Assembly (NCBI GenBank): GCA_947455195.1
Contig: CANGMI010000003.1
Location: 447,620-511,619, forward strand
Length of the DNA stretch: 64,000 nucleotides
Origin: Pseudomonadota bacterium
GTDB taxonomy: Bacteria > Pseudomonadota > Gammaproteobacteria > Burkholderiales > SG8-39
Direction: 5' to 3'
Under the pieces are notes generated by a model. The model did no database searches, was not told where the DNA came from, and worked only from the letters and a program-made list of their open reading frames with translations. The position numbers were made by a program, and so were the translations under genes. Shown one piece after another: positions 25,501 to 33,385 of the stretch (position 1 is the stretch's first letter; each line of letters begins with the position of its first letter).

Positions 25501-25935
25501 ATGATGAACGACGCCCCAGCACAGCCCATTCCCGATGGTTTCACCCTGCGGTCCGAGGGCAGCAGCTTCATGGATCACATCGGGCCGATCTACGAGCGCG
25601 TGCTCGAGCGCAGCGTGCAACTCGGTGTACGGCTTGCACCGCACCAGCTCAATCCGCTCGGCACCACCCACGGTGGCATGCTGATGAGCCTCATCGACGT
25701 CACCCTGGGCTCGAGCGCCGCACGGGCGATGGGGCATGAGGGGGCCGTCGCCACCGTGCAACTGTCGTGCAACATGATCGCCGCGGCGCGCGCGGGCGAA
25801 TGGATCCACACCGAGGCCACGGTCGAGAAGATCACCCGCACGCTCACCTTCATCTCGGGCCGCATCCTGGCCGAAGATCGGGTGCTGCTCACTGCCACCG
25901 GCATCTTTCGCAACCCGCCCCCACCCAAGGTCTGA
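25501..25935 (+). CDS. PaaI-family hotdog thioesterase
   Basis: The 144-residue hotdog-fold protein shows 'LNPLGTTHGGMLMSLIDVTL', the usual catalytic region of PaaI/YdiI-type acyl-CoA thioesterases, and 'RTLTFISGRILAEDRVLLTA' in the last strands. It should hydrolyse a short-chain or aromatic acyl-CoA in the cytoplasm. ATG 25501 or 25504 is preceded by CAGGA. A pyrophosphohydrolase gene starts three bases after its stop. Confidence 0.85.
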   Translation: MMNDAPAQPIPDGFTLRSEGSSFMDHIGPIYERVLERSVQLGVRLAPHQLNPLGTTHGGMLMSLIDVTLGSSAARAMGHEGAVATVQLSCNMIAAARAGEWIHTEATVEKITRTLTFISGRILAEDRVLLTATGIFRNPPPPKV

Positions 25936-25938
25936 TCG

Positions 25939-26295
25939 ATGGCCAATCTCGCCCCACTGGTTGATGTGACTGCACTCACCGATGCGCTGCGTCGCTTCTC
26001 GGCCGAGCGGGGGTGGGACGCCTTTCACTCACCCAAGAACCTCGCCATGGCGCTCACCGGCGAAGTCGGTGAGCTGGTCGAGATCTTCCAGTGGATCACC
26101 GAAGAACAATCGCGCAAGGTGGCAAGCGACCCGGCTACCGCGCGCGCCGTACGCGATGAACTGGCCGATGTGCTCATCTACCTCGTGGAACTGGCCACCG
26201 CCCTCGATGTCGATCTGAACGAAGCGGTGACGCAGAAGCTGAAGACCAACGCGAAAAAGTATCCGGCCGGCGAAACCCGCCCGCGGCGGCCCTGA
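25939..26295 (+). CDS. MazG-like nucleotide pyrophosphohydrolase
   Basis: The 118-residue protein matches the RS21-C6/iMazG subgroup of all-alpha NTP pyrophosphatases. The metal-binding signature is 'ALTGEVGELVEIFQW' with its E-x-x-E pattern, then 'VRDELADVLIYLVELA' with E-x-x-D. Such enzymes hydrolyse dCTP or modified nucleotides to monophosphates, cleaning the nucleotide pool. It follows the thioesterase gene closely and probably shares its transcript. Confidence 0.9.
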   Translation: MANLAPLVDVTALTDALRRFSAERGWDAFHSPKNLAMALTGEVGELVEIFQWITEEQSRKVASDPATARAVRDELADVLIYLVELATALDVDLNEAVTQKLKTNAKKYPAGETRPRRP

Positions 26296-26303
26296 GACGA
26301 GAC

Positions 26304-26663
26304 GTAGCTGACGCCAGGGTTGACCCGCACGGCTCCTACCGCCCGCTGGCGCCCGATGGTGCCTGGGTACTGGTGAGCAGTTTCAGCACGGGGGAGATCG
26401 CCGTGGCGCCGAGCCACGATCTGCATGCCATGGCGCGCATCACGGTCGAGAAGGGGCCGATGGGCATCACCTTCATCGATGCAGGAACGGCATGCGTGAT
26501 GAACCATGACCAGGGCAGCATCTCGGTGGTCGACGTACGCCGCGGCGTCGTCATCGATCGCTACGAAACCGCTGCCGGGCCGGCGCGAGACCGCCACGAG
26601 ACCGCGAGCGGACGACACCCATTCAGCGCTGGCATATACTCCCCGCGACTCGAGACCCTCTGA
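26304..26663 (+). pseudogene. remnant of a YVTN-type beta-propeller gene
   Basis: The 395-bp gap between the MazG-like gene and the lipoprotein gene has an open plus-strand frame that reads like two propeller blades: 'LAPDGAWVLVSSFSTGEIAV', then 'ARITVEKGPMGITFIDAGTA' and 'MNHDQGSISVVDVRRG'. The spacing and 'KGPMGI' pattern match YncE-like seven-bladed repeats. There is no start codon with a ribosome-binding site and only about 90 residues remain, so I read it as a decayed fragment. The last 25 codons lose the pattern and overlap the next promoter. Confidence 0.55.
26612..26640 (+). promoter_or_regulatory. sigma70-type promoter of the lipoprotein gene
   Basis: ACGACA (26612-26617, four of six matches to TTGACA) and TATACT (26635-26640) are separated by exactly 17 bp. 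The next ATG is at 26691, giving a leader of about 45 bases. Confidence 0.5.
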
Positions 26664-26690
26664 TGTCACAGGCCCGCGGATACCGACACG

Positions 26691-27074
26691 ATGATAGGAC
26701 TGACCACCGCGAGAGTTGCTCTCGCAAGCCTCGCGATCGGCACCCTGCTGCTCGGCGCCTGTGCCTCGACCACGGGCGTCCATGCCTACGGGGCTGATGC
26801 CTACACCATCACCGTGGACAACGGCAGCTTCGGGAAGGTGCGGATGCGCGCCCTGCAGCACGCCACGCGCTTTTGCACGCGGCAGGACCGCGTCCTGTCA
26901 CCGATCGACGAGAAGTACGAGAAGGTGGGCCCGAGTGATGGCTACGGTGCGATCACACTGAACTTCAAGTGCGTCGAGAAGACCGGTGCTGCGGCGGCGC
27001 CTACGGGTGGCACGAGCCTGCCTCCACCACCCGGCGCACCTGCACCGCGCAAGATGGCAGAACCGACCACCTGA
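26691..27074 (+). CDS. small lipoprotein, unknown function
   Basis: The 127-residue protein has a lipoprotein signal peptide with lipobox LLGAC (Cys24). The mature part holds 'YTITVDNGSFGKVRMRALQH', two further Cys residues and a Pro-rich tail ('SLPPPPGAPAPRKMAEP'). I do not recognise its function. A clear promoter lies upstream and the gene ends next to the convergent PPTase gene with no gap. Confidence 0.75.
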   Translation: MIGLTTARVALASLAIGTLLLGACASTTGVHAYGADAYTITVDNGSFGKVRMRALQHATRFCTRQDRVLSPIDEKYEKVGPSDGYGAITLNFKCVEKTGAAAAPTGGTSLPPPPGAPAPRKMAEPTT

Positions 27075-27764
27075 TCAGCGCTGCGCCTCCCCCGAGGCAG
27101 CCACCTGCGGCCAGGTCACCGGCCGCGGGTCGGCTTGACCGATACGCCACTCCTGATGATCGAAGGGCAGACTCCCGCCGCCCTCGTCGAGGTGGAACCA
27201 GGCCAGGCGCACCTGCGGCCGCGGGGCGAAGAGCCGGGCACGCCAGGGTGCCGAGGTGGGCAACTCGGCGCTGATCAGACCGCGGTCGATCTCGAAGATG
27301 CAGCGCCGAAGCGCCACCATCAGGTCGAGCCCGAAGCGCTTGGCGACTGCCTCCTTCAGCACCCACCGATCGACAAAAGCCGCACCGCGCGCATCCGTCG
27401 GCAGCGCGCGCAGGGCCTGCGCTTCTTCGGGGGCGTAGCAGAACTCGGCCAGCGAGAGGACATCGCGCGGTCGAATCCACTCGATATCGAGGCCTGTGGG
27501 GCACAGGGCATCGCTCACGCAAGCCACCAGTCCGCCCGAATGCGCCAGGCCCGGCCCGGGCCCGGCAACACCACCCCGGCGGGCGACATGGCCGAGCAGG
27601 GCATCGCGGGTCAGGCGATCTTCAGCGCGAGCCTGCGAGCGGGGTCGGGGCAGGCAGCCGATTCCGACGTCGGCCCCGGGTCCGGTCGCTGCCTGAGCAA
27701 GCCAGATCGCGGGTCGGCGACGGCGCCCGTCATGGCCCGCCGGATCCGGGTGGTGTGTCAACAT
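27075..27764 (-). CDS. 4'-phosphopantetheinyl transferase (Sfp type)
   Basis: The 229-residue protein carries the Mg/CoA-binding 'CPTGLDIEWIRPRD' (Asp93, Glu95) and 'FVDRWVLKEAVAKRFG' (Trp134, Lys137, Glu138) of the PPTase superfamily. It should transfer phosphopantetheine from CoA to the serine of carrier proteins; the two ACPs of the adjacent aryl polyene cluster are the obvious targets. It is divergent from the acyltransferase gene at 27809, with a 44-bp gap. The N-terminal third is weakly conserved; ATG 27764 is the likely start. Confidence 0.85.
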   Translation of the reverse strand: MLTHHPDPAGHDGRRRRPAIWLAQAATGPGADVGIGCLPRPRSQARAEDRLTRDALLGHVARRGGVAGPGPGLAHSGGLVACVSDALCPTGLDIEWIRPRDVLSLAEFCYAPEEAQALRALPTDARGAAFVDRWVLKEAVAKRFGLDLMVALRRCIFEIDRGLISAELPTSAPWRARLFAPRPQVRLAWFHLDEGGGSLPFDHQEWRIGQADPRPVTWPQVAASGEAQR

Positions 27765-27808
27765 GGAACCGATGATGATCGGACACTCCCCTGAAGCGGC
27801 AACCCTCG

Positions 27809-28615
27809 ATGCCGATGAGCGCTGAACGCATGACCGACGCGCCGGTCTGGCGCTGGCTGGGCACGGCGGCGAGTTTCGCATTGTTCGGACTCGGCGGCAT
27901 CGTTCTGGGGTGCCTCGTGCTGCCGCTCGCGCGCATCGTGCCGATGGGCGCAGGACGACGACAACGCTTCGCGCGCTGGATCATCAGTCGCGGCTTTCGC
28001 GGCTTCATCGAATGCATGCGCCTGGCAGGGGTACTCAGCTACGAATTCACCGGCCGCGAACGGCTGGGACGGGCCGGGCAACTGATCATCGCCAACCATC
28101 CGTCACTCATCGACGTGGTGTTCCTCATCGGATTCACCCCGGCCCCGTGCTGCGTCGTGAAGGCAGCCCTCTGGCGCAATCCGGTCACCGGGCACGCCCT
28201 GGCAAGCGCCCGCTACATTCCCAACCAGCCCACCGACACGATGATCGAGGCGGCCGGGACTGCGCTCGAAGGGGGCAACACCCTCATCGTCTTCCCCGAA
28301 GGCACCCGCAGCGTACCCGGCCAGCCGCTGCAGTTCCATCGCGGCGCCGCAGTCGTCGCACTGCGTGCGGCACGCTCGCTCACCCCGGTGCACATCACGG
28401 TGAACCCCACCACGCTCACGAAGCAGGAACCCTGGTACCGGATACCCGTTCGCCGTCCGCACTTCGCGCTGCATGTGGGAGACGACGTCGATCTCGACAT
28501 CTTTCGCCATCAGGCGGCGATACCGATTGCCGGTCGCGCGCTCAATGCGCACCTGCTGCGCCTCTTCGAGGCCGGGCCGGCGACAGCACTTGCAGGCACC
28601 GGCTCTGCCTTGTGA
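27809..28615 (+). CDS. 1-acyl-sn-glycerol-3-phosphate acyltransferase-like protein (APE cluster)
   Basis: The 268-residue PlsC-family protein has an N-terminal membrane helix ('LFGLGGIVLGCLVLPLARIV'), the HX4D motif in 'IIANHPSLIDVVFL' (His97, Asp102) and 'VFPEGTRSVPG'. PlsC-like genes are standard in aryl polyene clusters (ApeD-type), where they are thought to help join the polyene to a lipid anchor. It acts at the inner membrane. It is first in the plus arm but precedes the promoter at 28610, so it may be transcribed separately. Confidence 0.87.
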   Translation: MPMSAERMTDAPVWRWLGTAASFALFGLGGIVLGCLVLPLARIVPMGAGRRQRFARWIISRGFRGFIECMRLAGVLSYEFTGRERLGRAGQLIIANHPSLIDVVFLIGFTPAPCCVVKAALWRNPVTGHALASARYIPNQPTDTMIEAAGTALEGGNTLIVFPEGTRSVPGQPLQFHRGAAVVALRAARSLTPVHITVNPTTLTKQEPWYRIPVRRPHFALHVGDDVDLDIFRHQAAIPIAGRALNAHLLRLFEAGPATALAGTGSAL

Positions 28616-28638
28616 CCCCCCTGACCCTCTCGTATACT
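28610..28638 (+). promoter_or_regulatory. sigma70-type promoter of the APE plus arm
   Basis: TTGTGA (28610-28615) and TATACT (28633-28638) are 17 bp apart. The ACP start is at 28672, leaving a leader of about 27 bases. From here genes run with overlaps or short gaps to 40241, so this is the likely main promoter of the arm. Confidence 0.55.
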
Positions 28639-28671
28639 GCGGGACCAGTCAGCGGGAAAGGGTCAGTCGGG

Positions 28672-28914
28672 ATGTCACGCGATGAGATCATGGAGCAGGT
28701 CAGACGAGTGCTCCACGAACTGTTCGAGATCGAACCCGACCGTGTCACCCTCGAGGCCAACCTCTACACCGACCTCGAAATCGACAGCATCGATGCGGTC
28801 GATCTGCTCGACCAGATTCGCCGCTTCACCGGACGAAAGGTCTCCGGCGAAGACTTCCGGTCGGTACGCACGGTTGCCGATCTGGTAGCGGTCATCGAGC
28901 GTCTGGTGGCCTGA
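28672..28914 (+). CDS. acyl carrier protein (APE cluster)
   Basis: The 80-residue protein is a typical ACP with the modification site in 'DLEIDSIDAVDLLDQI' (Ser39 takes the phosphopantetheine arm). It would carry the growing polyene chain. A second ACP (44040-44312) is encoded in the minus arm; two ACPs are normal for APE systems, where they serve starter loading and elongation. The start at 28672 follows 34 bases after the promoter -10 element. Confidence 0.9.
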   Translation: MSRDEIMEQVRRVLHELFEIEPDRVTLEANLYTDLEIDSIDAVDLLDQIRRFTGRKVSGEDFRSVRTVADLVAVIERLVA

Positions 28915-28926
28915 TCCTGTGATCGG

Positions 28927-29619
28927 TTGAACATCATCGCCGACTCGACCACCGTGACCCGCCCCGCGACCGCGGCCGCGCCCGAGGGCCAACGGACCGC
29001 ATCCGGCGAACCTCTGGTGCTCGACTGGCTCCAGGTGACGACGTGCGCCTCACCCCTCTGGTTCCTCACGCCGAGCGCGGCCGGAGCGCGTCTGTTCCGC
29101 AAGCGCGGCTGGTCGGGGCTGACCGAAGCCCTCGCACCCTGGGCAAACGCGCACGGCATCGACCTGGACGCCGCCCGGCTGGTCGCCCGACTGCCCGCGC
29201 CTGGCGAGGGCAGCCGTGGTGCAGCGACGCCCCTCGCGCGCCCGGTGGAGCCCGACTGGAGTCCTGTGGTCGTCGATGACGCCGGCTGCACGCTCAGCGC
29301 GTCATTCGAGGTGCCGTTCGATCTCGCCATCTTCGTCGGTCACTTCGCCACGGTGCCGATCGTGCCCGGTGCGATGCTCCTCGGGTGGATGGCTGACCTT
29401 GCCCGGCAGCATGGCGGGTGGCGTCATGGCGCCGTGCATGCCAGCGCGATGAAGTTCCGGCGCATCGTGCAGCCCGGGCCACGTTACGCGGCGCAGATGC
29501 GCTGGCGCGCCGATGGGTCACGCCTGGACTTCCAGATCGGATCGATCCACGGCCTGCATGCCAGTGGCGGGCTGCTGGCGGCAGGTCACGGCAGTGGCGC
29601 CCCGGCGAATCCGGCATGA
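28927..29619 (+). CDS. hotdog-fold dehydratase-like protein with N-terminal extension (APE cluster)
   Basis: The C-terminal half (about residues 115-225) is a FabZ/ApeI-like hotdog with 'FVGHFATVPIVPGAMLLGWM' (His139 the likely catalytic base). The first 115 residues are unusual for this family; they contain no motif I recognise ('WLQVTTCASPLWFLTPSAAG'). The start codon is TTG, 12 bp after the ACP stop. Its stop overlaps the ATG of the glycosyltransferase gene. It probably removes water from 3-hydroxyacyl-ACP during polyene growth. Confidence 0.7.
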   Translation: MNIIADSTTVTRPATAAAPEGQRTASGEPLVLDWLQVTTCASPLWFLTPSAAGARLFRKRGWSGLTEALAPWANAHGIDLDAARLVARLPAPGEGSRGAATPLARPVEPDWSPVVVDDAGCTLSASFEVPFDLAIFVGHFATVPIVPGAMLLGWMADLARQHGGWRHGAVHASAMKFRRIVQPGPRYAAQMRWRADGSRLDFQIGSIHGLHASGGLLAAGHGSGAPANPA

Positions 29620-30395
29620 CCCCCTCGAGCGCCGCCGTGCGCGTCTGCGCCGTGATTCCGGTCTACGACCATGAAGCGGCGGTGGGTACCGTGATCGATG
29701 CCCTGCTCGCCGCCGGCCTGCCCTGCATCATGGTCGACGATGGCTCGGGCCCTGCCTGCGCCGCCGTGCTCGATCGGCTGGCCGCGACCCGGCCCGACAC
29801 CACGCTCGTGCGCCGCGCCGTCAATGGCGGCAAGGGCGCAGCCGTGGCTGACGGGCTTCGTGCGGCACTCGTGTGCGGCTACTCGCACGCGGTCCAGGTC
29901 GATGCCGACGGGCAGCACGATCTGGCCGACCTGCCCGCCTTTCTGGCAGCCAGTCGCGACACGCCCGATGCGCTCGTCTGCGGATGGCCGCAGTTCGATG
30001 CCTCGATGCCACGGCTGCGCTACTACTCGCGCTACCTCACGCATGTGTTCGTGTGGCTCAACACGCTGTCCTTTGCCATCCGCGATTCGATGTGCGGCTT
30101 TCGTGCCTATCCGCTCGCGGCAACCGTGGCCATGATCGATGCGGAGCGTCCCGGCCTGCGCATGGACTTCGACATCGAGGTGCTGGTGCGCCTGTACTGG
30201 CGGGGCGTGCCGATGCGATGGATTGCCACACGGGTCACCTACCCGATCGACGGGGTATCGCACTTCAGGCTGCTGCTCGACAACGCCCTCATCACACGGG
30301 TGCACACGAGGCTCTTCTTCGGCATGCTCTGGCGCCTGCCGCGACTGCTTGCCCGCAAGTTCAGCGCTCATCGCGCGGAGACCTCGCATGCGTAA
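29616..30395 (+). CDS. family 2 glycosyltransferase (APE cluster)
   Basis: The 259-residue protein has the GT-A fold marks of GT2 enzymes: 'VCAVIPVYDHEAAVGTVIDA', 'MVDDGSG' (41-45), the metal-binding 'VQVDADGQHDL' (DAD 96-98) and 'DSMCGFRAYPL'. In known APE systems a glycosyltransferase is fused to an acyltransferase; here the two are separate genes (see 38804-39733). It should add a sugar or similar head group at the cytoplasmic face. It overlaps both neighbours. Confidence 0.88.
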   Translation: MTPSSAAVRVCAVIPVYDHEAAVGTVIDALLAAGLPCIMVDDGSGPACAAVLDRLAATRPDTTLVRRAVNGGKGAAVADGLRAALVCGYSHAVQVDADGQHDLADLPAFLAASRDTPDALVCGWPQFDASMPRLRYYSRYLTHVFVWLNTLSFAIRDSMCGFRAYPLAATVAMIDAERPGLRMDFDIEVLVRLYWRGVPMRWIATRVTYPIDGVSHFRLLLDNALITRVHTRLFFGMLWRLPRLLARKFSAHRAETSHA

Positions 30396-30921
30396 GCCAG
30401 GCGTGCTGCCGGTGGAGATCGAGACCGAGGTGCCCTTTCACGATGTCGATCTGGCGCGCATCGCCTGGCACGGTCATCACCTGAAGTACCTGGAGAATGC
30501 ACGCTGGGCGCTGATGGACAGCGTGGGCCACGGGCTCGACGTGATGCTCGCCGCCAATGAGGGCTGGCCGATCATCGATCTGCGGGTGAGCTACCTGCGC
30601 GCCGCGCGGTATCGCGATCGGCTGCGGGTTCGGGCCTCGTTCCGGGCCTGGGAAGGCGCTCTCACCATCAACTATCTCATCACCGATGCGCGCACCGGCG
30701 AGCGGGTGGCGCGGGCACAGACCCGTCAGGTGGCGGTCGACATGGCTACCGGCCAGATGCACTTCGCGCTGCCAGCCGAGTTCATCGCAAGCCTCGAAGC
30801 CGCGCTGGCCCGGGCGACGGACTTGACGCCGGCTGCCGCGCCGACCCGGACACCGGCTACCGCGCCAACGCCAGCGGTATCGGCATCGCCAGAGGCGAAG
30901 CCCGGAGGCGCAGCGCGATGA
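30388..30921 (+). CDS. 4-hydroxybenzoyl-CoA-type thioesterase (APE cluster)
   Basis: The 177-residue protein has the hotdog thioesterase motif 'VPFHDVDLARIAWHGHHLKY' with the conserved Asp, and 'VSYLRAARYRDRLRVRASFR' typical of YbgC/FadM relatives. APE clusters encode such a thioesterase (ApeK-type), thought to free or proofread the polyene chain. The last 35 residues are a Pro/Ala/Thr tail built from a 24-bp duplication (30826-30873). GGAG precedes the ATG, which overlaps the glycosyltransferase stop by eight bases. Confidence 0.85.
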   Translation: MRKPGVLPVEIETEVPFHDVDLARIAWHGHHLKYLENARWALMDSVGHGLDVMLAANEGWPIIDLRVSYLRAARYRDRLRVRASFRAWEGALTINYLITDARTGERVARAQTRQVAVDMATGQMHFALPAEFIASLEAALARATDLTPAAAPTRTPATAPTPAVSASPEAKPGGAAR

Positions 30922-31391
30922 TCGGCATCGAGCCCGACCGTGCGGCCCCCGTATCGCAGTTCCTGCCCCATGAAGGCGATGCCGTCCTGCTCGACGCAGT
31001 CTGGATCGATGCGCCGCTTGCCACCTGCGGCACCGCCACCGTTCGGGCCGGTACGCCCTTTCACGACGAGCCGAGCGGCTGGCCCGCGTGGGTCGCCATC
31101 GAACTCATGGCGCAGGTCATCGCCGCCGGTGCCGGACTGCGGAATGCCACCCCGGGGCGACGCCCCCGGCTCGGGCTGCTTCTGGGTGCGCGCGGATTCG
31201 AATCGCGCGAAGCGCTCTACCCCCTCGGCAGCCGGCTCGAGATACGCGTGGTCGAGAGCACCCGGGGCATTGACGGCATGGCGGTCTATGACTGCCGGAT
31301 CGACACGGCCGGCCAGCAGCTGGCGCAGGCGGTACTCTCGGTCTGCCTGCCCGAAGACATCGACGAGTACCTCGATTCGCTCGAACCCTGA
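30918..31391 (+). CDS. ApeP-like 3-hydroxyacyl-ACP dehydratase (APE cluster)
   Basis: The 157-residue protein resembles the COG4706/ApeP hotdog family: 'FLPHEGDAVLLDAVWIDAPL', 'WPAWVAIELMAQVIAAGAGL' and 'PRLGLLLGARGFESREALYP'. It probably pairs with an ApeI-like partner as a dehydratase of polyene biosynthesis. ATGA couples it to the thioesterase. A second COG4706-like gene lies at 39717-40241, so the cluster has four dehydratase-fold genes in two types. Confidence 0.8.
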   Translation: MIGIEPDRAAPVSQFLPHEGDAVLLDAVWIDAPLATCGTATVRAGTPFHDEPSGWPAWVAIELMAQVIAAGAGLRNATPGRRPRLGLLLGARGFESREALYPLGSRLEIRVVESTRGIDGMAVYDCRIDTAGQQLAQAVLSVCLPEDIDEYLDSLEP

Positions 31392-31427
31392 GCGCCCGAC
31401 AACCCTTCCGGGGAGGCCCCGACCTTC

Positions 31428-32156
31428 ATGAACAGGACTGTCCTCGTTACCGGCTCGAGTCGTGGCATCGGCCGGGCCATTGCCCTGCAGGCGGCCCGTG
31501 ATGGCTACGACCTCGTCATTCATTGCCGCAGCCGCCGCAGCGAAGCCGATGGCGTCGCCGACGACGTTCGCGCGCTCGGCCGCGATGCGCGGGTGCTGGT
31601 CTTCGATGTCGCCGACCGCGAAGCCTGCGCAGGCATACTCGGTGCCGACATCGACGCGCATGGCGCGTACTACGGTGTGGTCTGCAACGCCGGCAATCAT
31701 CGCGATGCCGCCTTTCCGGCAATGGAAAGCGAGGCCTGGGATTCGGTGATCCGCACCAATCTCGATGGCTTCTACAACGTACTGCACCCGCTCATCATGC
31801 CGATGATCCGGCGTCGCGCCCCGGGGCGCATCGTCACGCTCGCCTCGGTATCGGGCCTCGTGGGCAATCGCGGGCAGGTGAACTACAGCGCGGCCAAGGC
31901 CGGTGTCATCGGTGCCACCAAGGCGCTGGCGATCGAACTGGCCAGGCGCAACATCACGGTAAACTGCGTTGCTCCCGGTCTCATCGAGACCGAGATGCTG
32001 GACGCCGATGTACCGGTAGACGAGATCCTGCGGATGATCCCGGCGGCGCGCATGGGACAACCCGACGAAGTGGCAGCGACCGTTGCCTTCCTGCTGTCGC
32101 CCGGGGCGGCCTACATCACGCGGCAGGTCATCGCCGTCAACGGAGGACTGTGCTGA
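31428..32156 (+). CDS. 3-oxoacyl-ACP reductase, FabG family (APE cluster)
   Basis: The 242-residue short-chain dehydrogenase has the NADP loop 'VLVTGSSRGIGRAIAL', Asn111, 'TLASVSGLVGNRGQ' with the catalytic Ser, and 'YSAAKAG' (Tyr153, Lys157). It should reduce 3-oxoacyl-ACP intermediates during polyene assembly (ApeQ-type). GGGGAGG upstream of ATG 31428 is a strong ribosome-binding site. Its TGA overlaps the ATG of the ketosynthase gene. Confidence 0.92.
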   Translation: MNRTVLVTGSSRGIGRAIALQAARDGYDLVIHCRSRRSEADGVADDVRALGRDARVLVFDVADREACAGILGADIDAHGAYYGVVCNAGNHRDAAFPAMESEAWDSVIRTNLDGFYNVLHPLIMPMIRRRAPGRIVTLASVSGLVGNRGQVNYSAAKAGVIGATKALAIELARRNITVNCVAPGLIETEMLDADVPVDEILRMIPAARMGQPDEVAATVAFLLSPGAAYITRQVIAVNGGLC

Positions 32157-33385
32157 TGGAACGCGTGGTGGTAACCGGCATCGGTGGCATCTGCGCCCTG
32201 GGAAGCGACTGGGCGAGCATCGAGCAGGGCTTGCGCGCGCGCCGCAATGCCATCCGCTACATGACCGAGTGGGATCGATACGACCAGCTCGAGACCCGGC
32301 TTGCCGGACCGATCGATGACTTCAAGCCACCCGCCACCTGGACGCGCAAGCAGTTGCGCAGCATGGGGCGGGTGTCGCAGCTGGCGGTTCGCAGCAGCGA
32401 ACTCGCGCTGGACGACGCCGGGCTGCTCGGGCATCCGGCACTCACCGACGGGCGCATGGGCGTGGCCTGTGGTTCTTCGATCGGCAGCACACCCGACATC
32501 AAGCACTTTGCCGAGATGCTCGACACAGGCAGTTCGAACGGACTCAACGCCAACTCCTATGTGCGGATGATGCCGCACACGGCAGCAGCCAACATCGGCA
32601 TCTTCTCCGGCATCACCGGTCGCATGATCCCCACCTCGAGTGCCTGCACCTCGGGCAGTCAGGCCATCGGCTACGCCTACGAGGCCATCCGCTTCGGGCG
32701 CCAGACGATGATGATCGCCGGCGGTGCCGAGGAGCTCTGCCCGAGCGAGGCGATGGCCTTCGACCTGGTCTACGCTGCCTCGCGCAGCAACGACCGACCC
32801 TCGCTCGTGCCGCAACCGTATGACCGCAGCCGTGACGGGCTCGTGGTGGGCGAGGGCGGAGGCATGCTCGTGCTCGAGAGCTACACGAGCGCGCTCGAAC
32901 GCGGTGCAACCATCCATGCCGAAATTGCAGGCTTTGCCAGCAACTCCGATGGCTCGCACATCACGCGTCCGCGTGAAGACACCATGGCCCGGGTGATCGC
33001 GATGGCGATTGCCGATGCCGGCATCACCCCGGCCGAGGTCGGCTACGTGAACGGTCATGGCACCGCCACCGAACATGGCGACATTGCCGAGACGCAGGCC
33101 ACGGCCCAGGTCTTCGGACGTGCCGTACCGATCAGTTCGCAGAAGAGCTATCTGGGACACACGATGGGCGCCTGTGGTGCGCTCGAAGCGTGGGTGACGA
33201 TACGGGGCCTCGCCGATGGCTGGTTCCCGCCCACCATCAACCTGAACGAAGTTGATCCGCGCTGTGGCGCCCTCGACTACATCGTCGATGACGGCCGGCG
33301 CATCGACACCGAGTACGCGATCAGCAACAACTTCGCCTTTGGTGGGGTGAATACGTCGCTCGTGTTTCGTCGCTGGCCGCGTTGA
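32156..33385 (+). CDS. beta-ketoacyl-ACP synthase, FabF family (APE cluster)
   Basis: The 409-residue ketosynthase has the Cys-His-His triad: Cys164 in 'PTSSACTSGSQAIGYAYEAI', His in 'GYVNGHGTATEHGDIAETQA' and His in 'SQKSYLGHTMGACGALEAW'. This fits the stand-alone KS of APE clusters (ApeR-type), which may prime or start the chain, while the KS/CLF pair in the minus arm elongates it. It follows the reductase with a one-base TGATG overlap and a GGAGG ribosome-binding site. Confidence 0.92.
   Translation: MERVVVTGIGGICALGSDWASIEQGLRARRNAIRYMTEWDRYDQLETRLAGPIDDFKPPATWTRKQLRSMGRVSQLAVRSSELALDDAGLLGHPALTDGRMGVACGSSIGSTPDIKHFAEMLDTGSSNGLNANSYVRMMPHTAAANIGIFSGITGRMIPTSSACTSGSQAIGYAYEAIRFGRQTMMIAGGAEELCPSEAMAFDLVYAASRSNDRPSLVPQPYDRSRDGLVVGEGGGMLVLESYTSALERGATIHAEIAGFASNSDGSHITRPREDTMARVIAMAIADAGITPAEVGYVNGHGTATEHGDIAETQATAQVFGRAVPISSQKSYLGHTMGACGALEAWVTIRGLADGWFPPTINLNEVDPRCGALDYIVDDGRRIDTEYAISNNFAFGGVNTSLVFRRWPR

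Noticed and set aside
26178-26861. 227-codon minus-strand open frame in the gap after the MazG-like gene
   Set aside because: It overlaps the MazG-like and lipoprotein genes antisense and has no motif. The plus-strand propeller remnant explains the gap better.
31523-33385. 620-codon reading covering the ketosynthase with a long N-terminal addition
   Set aside because: The extra 211 codons are the shadow of the ketoreductase gene. ATG 32156 with GGAGG gives the normal ketosynthase length.
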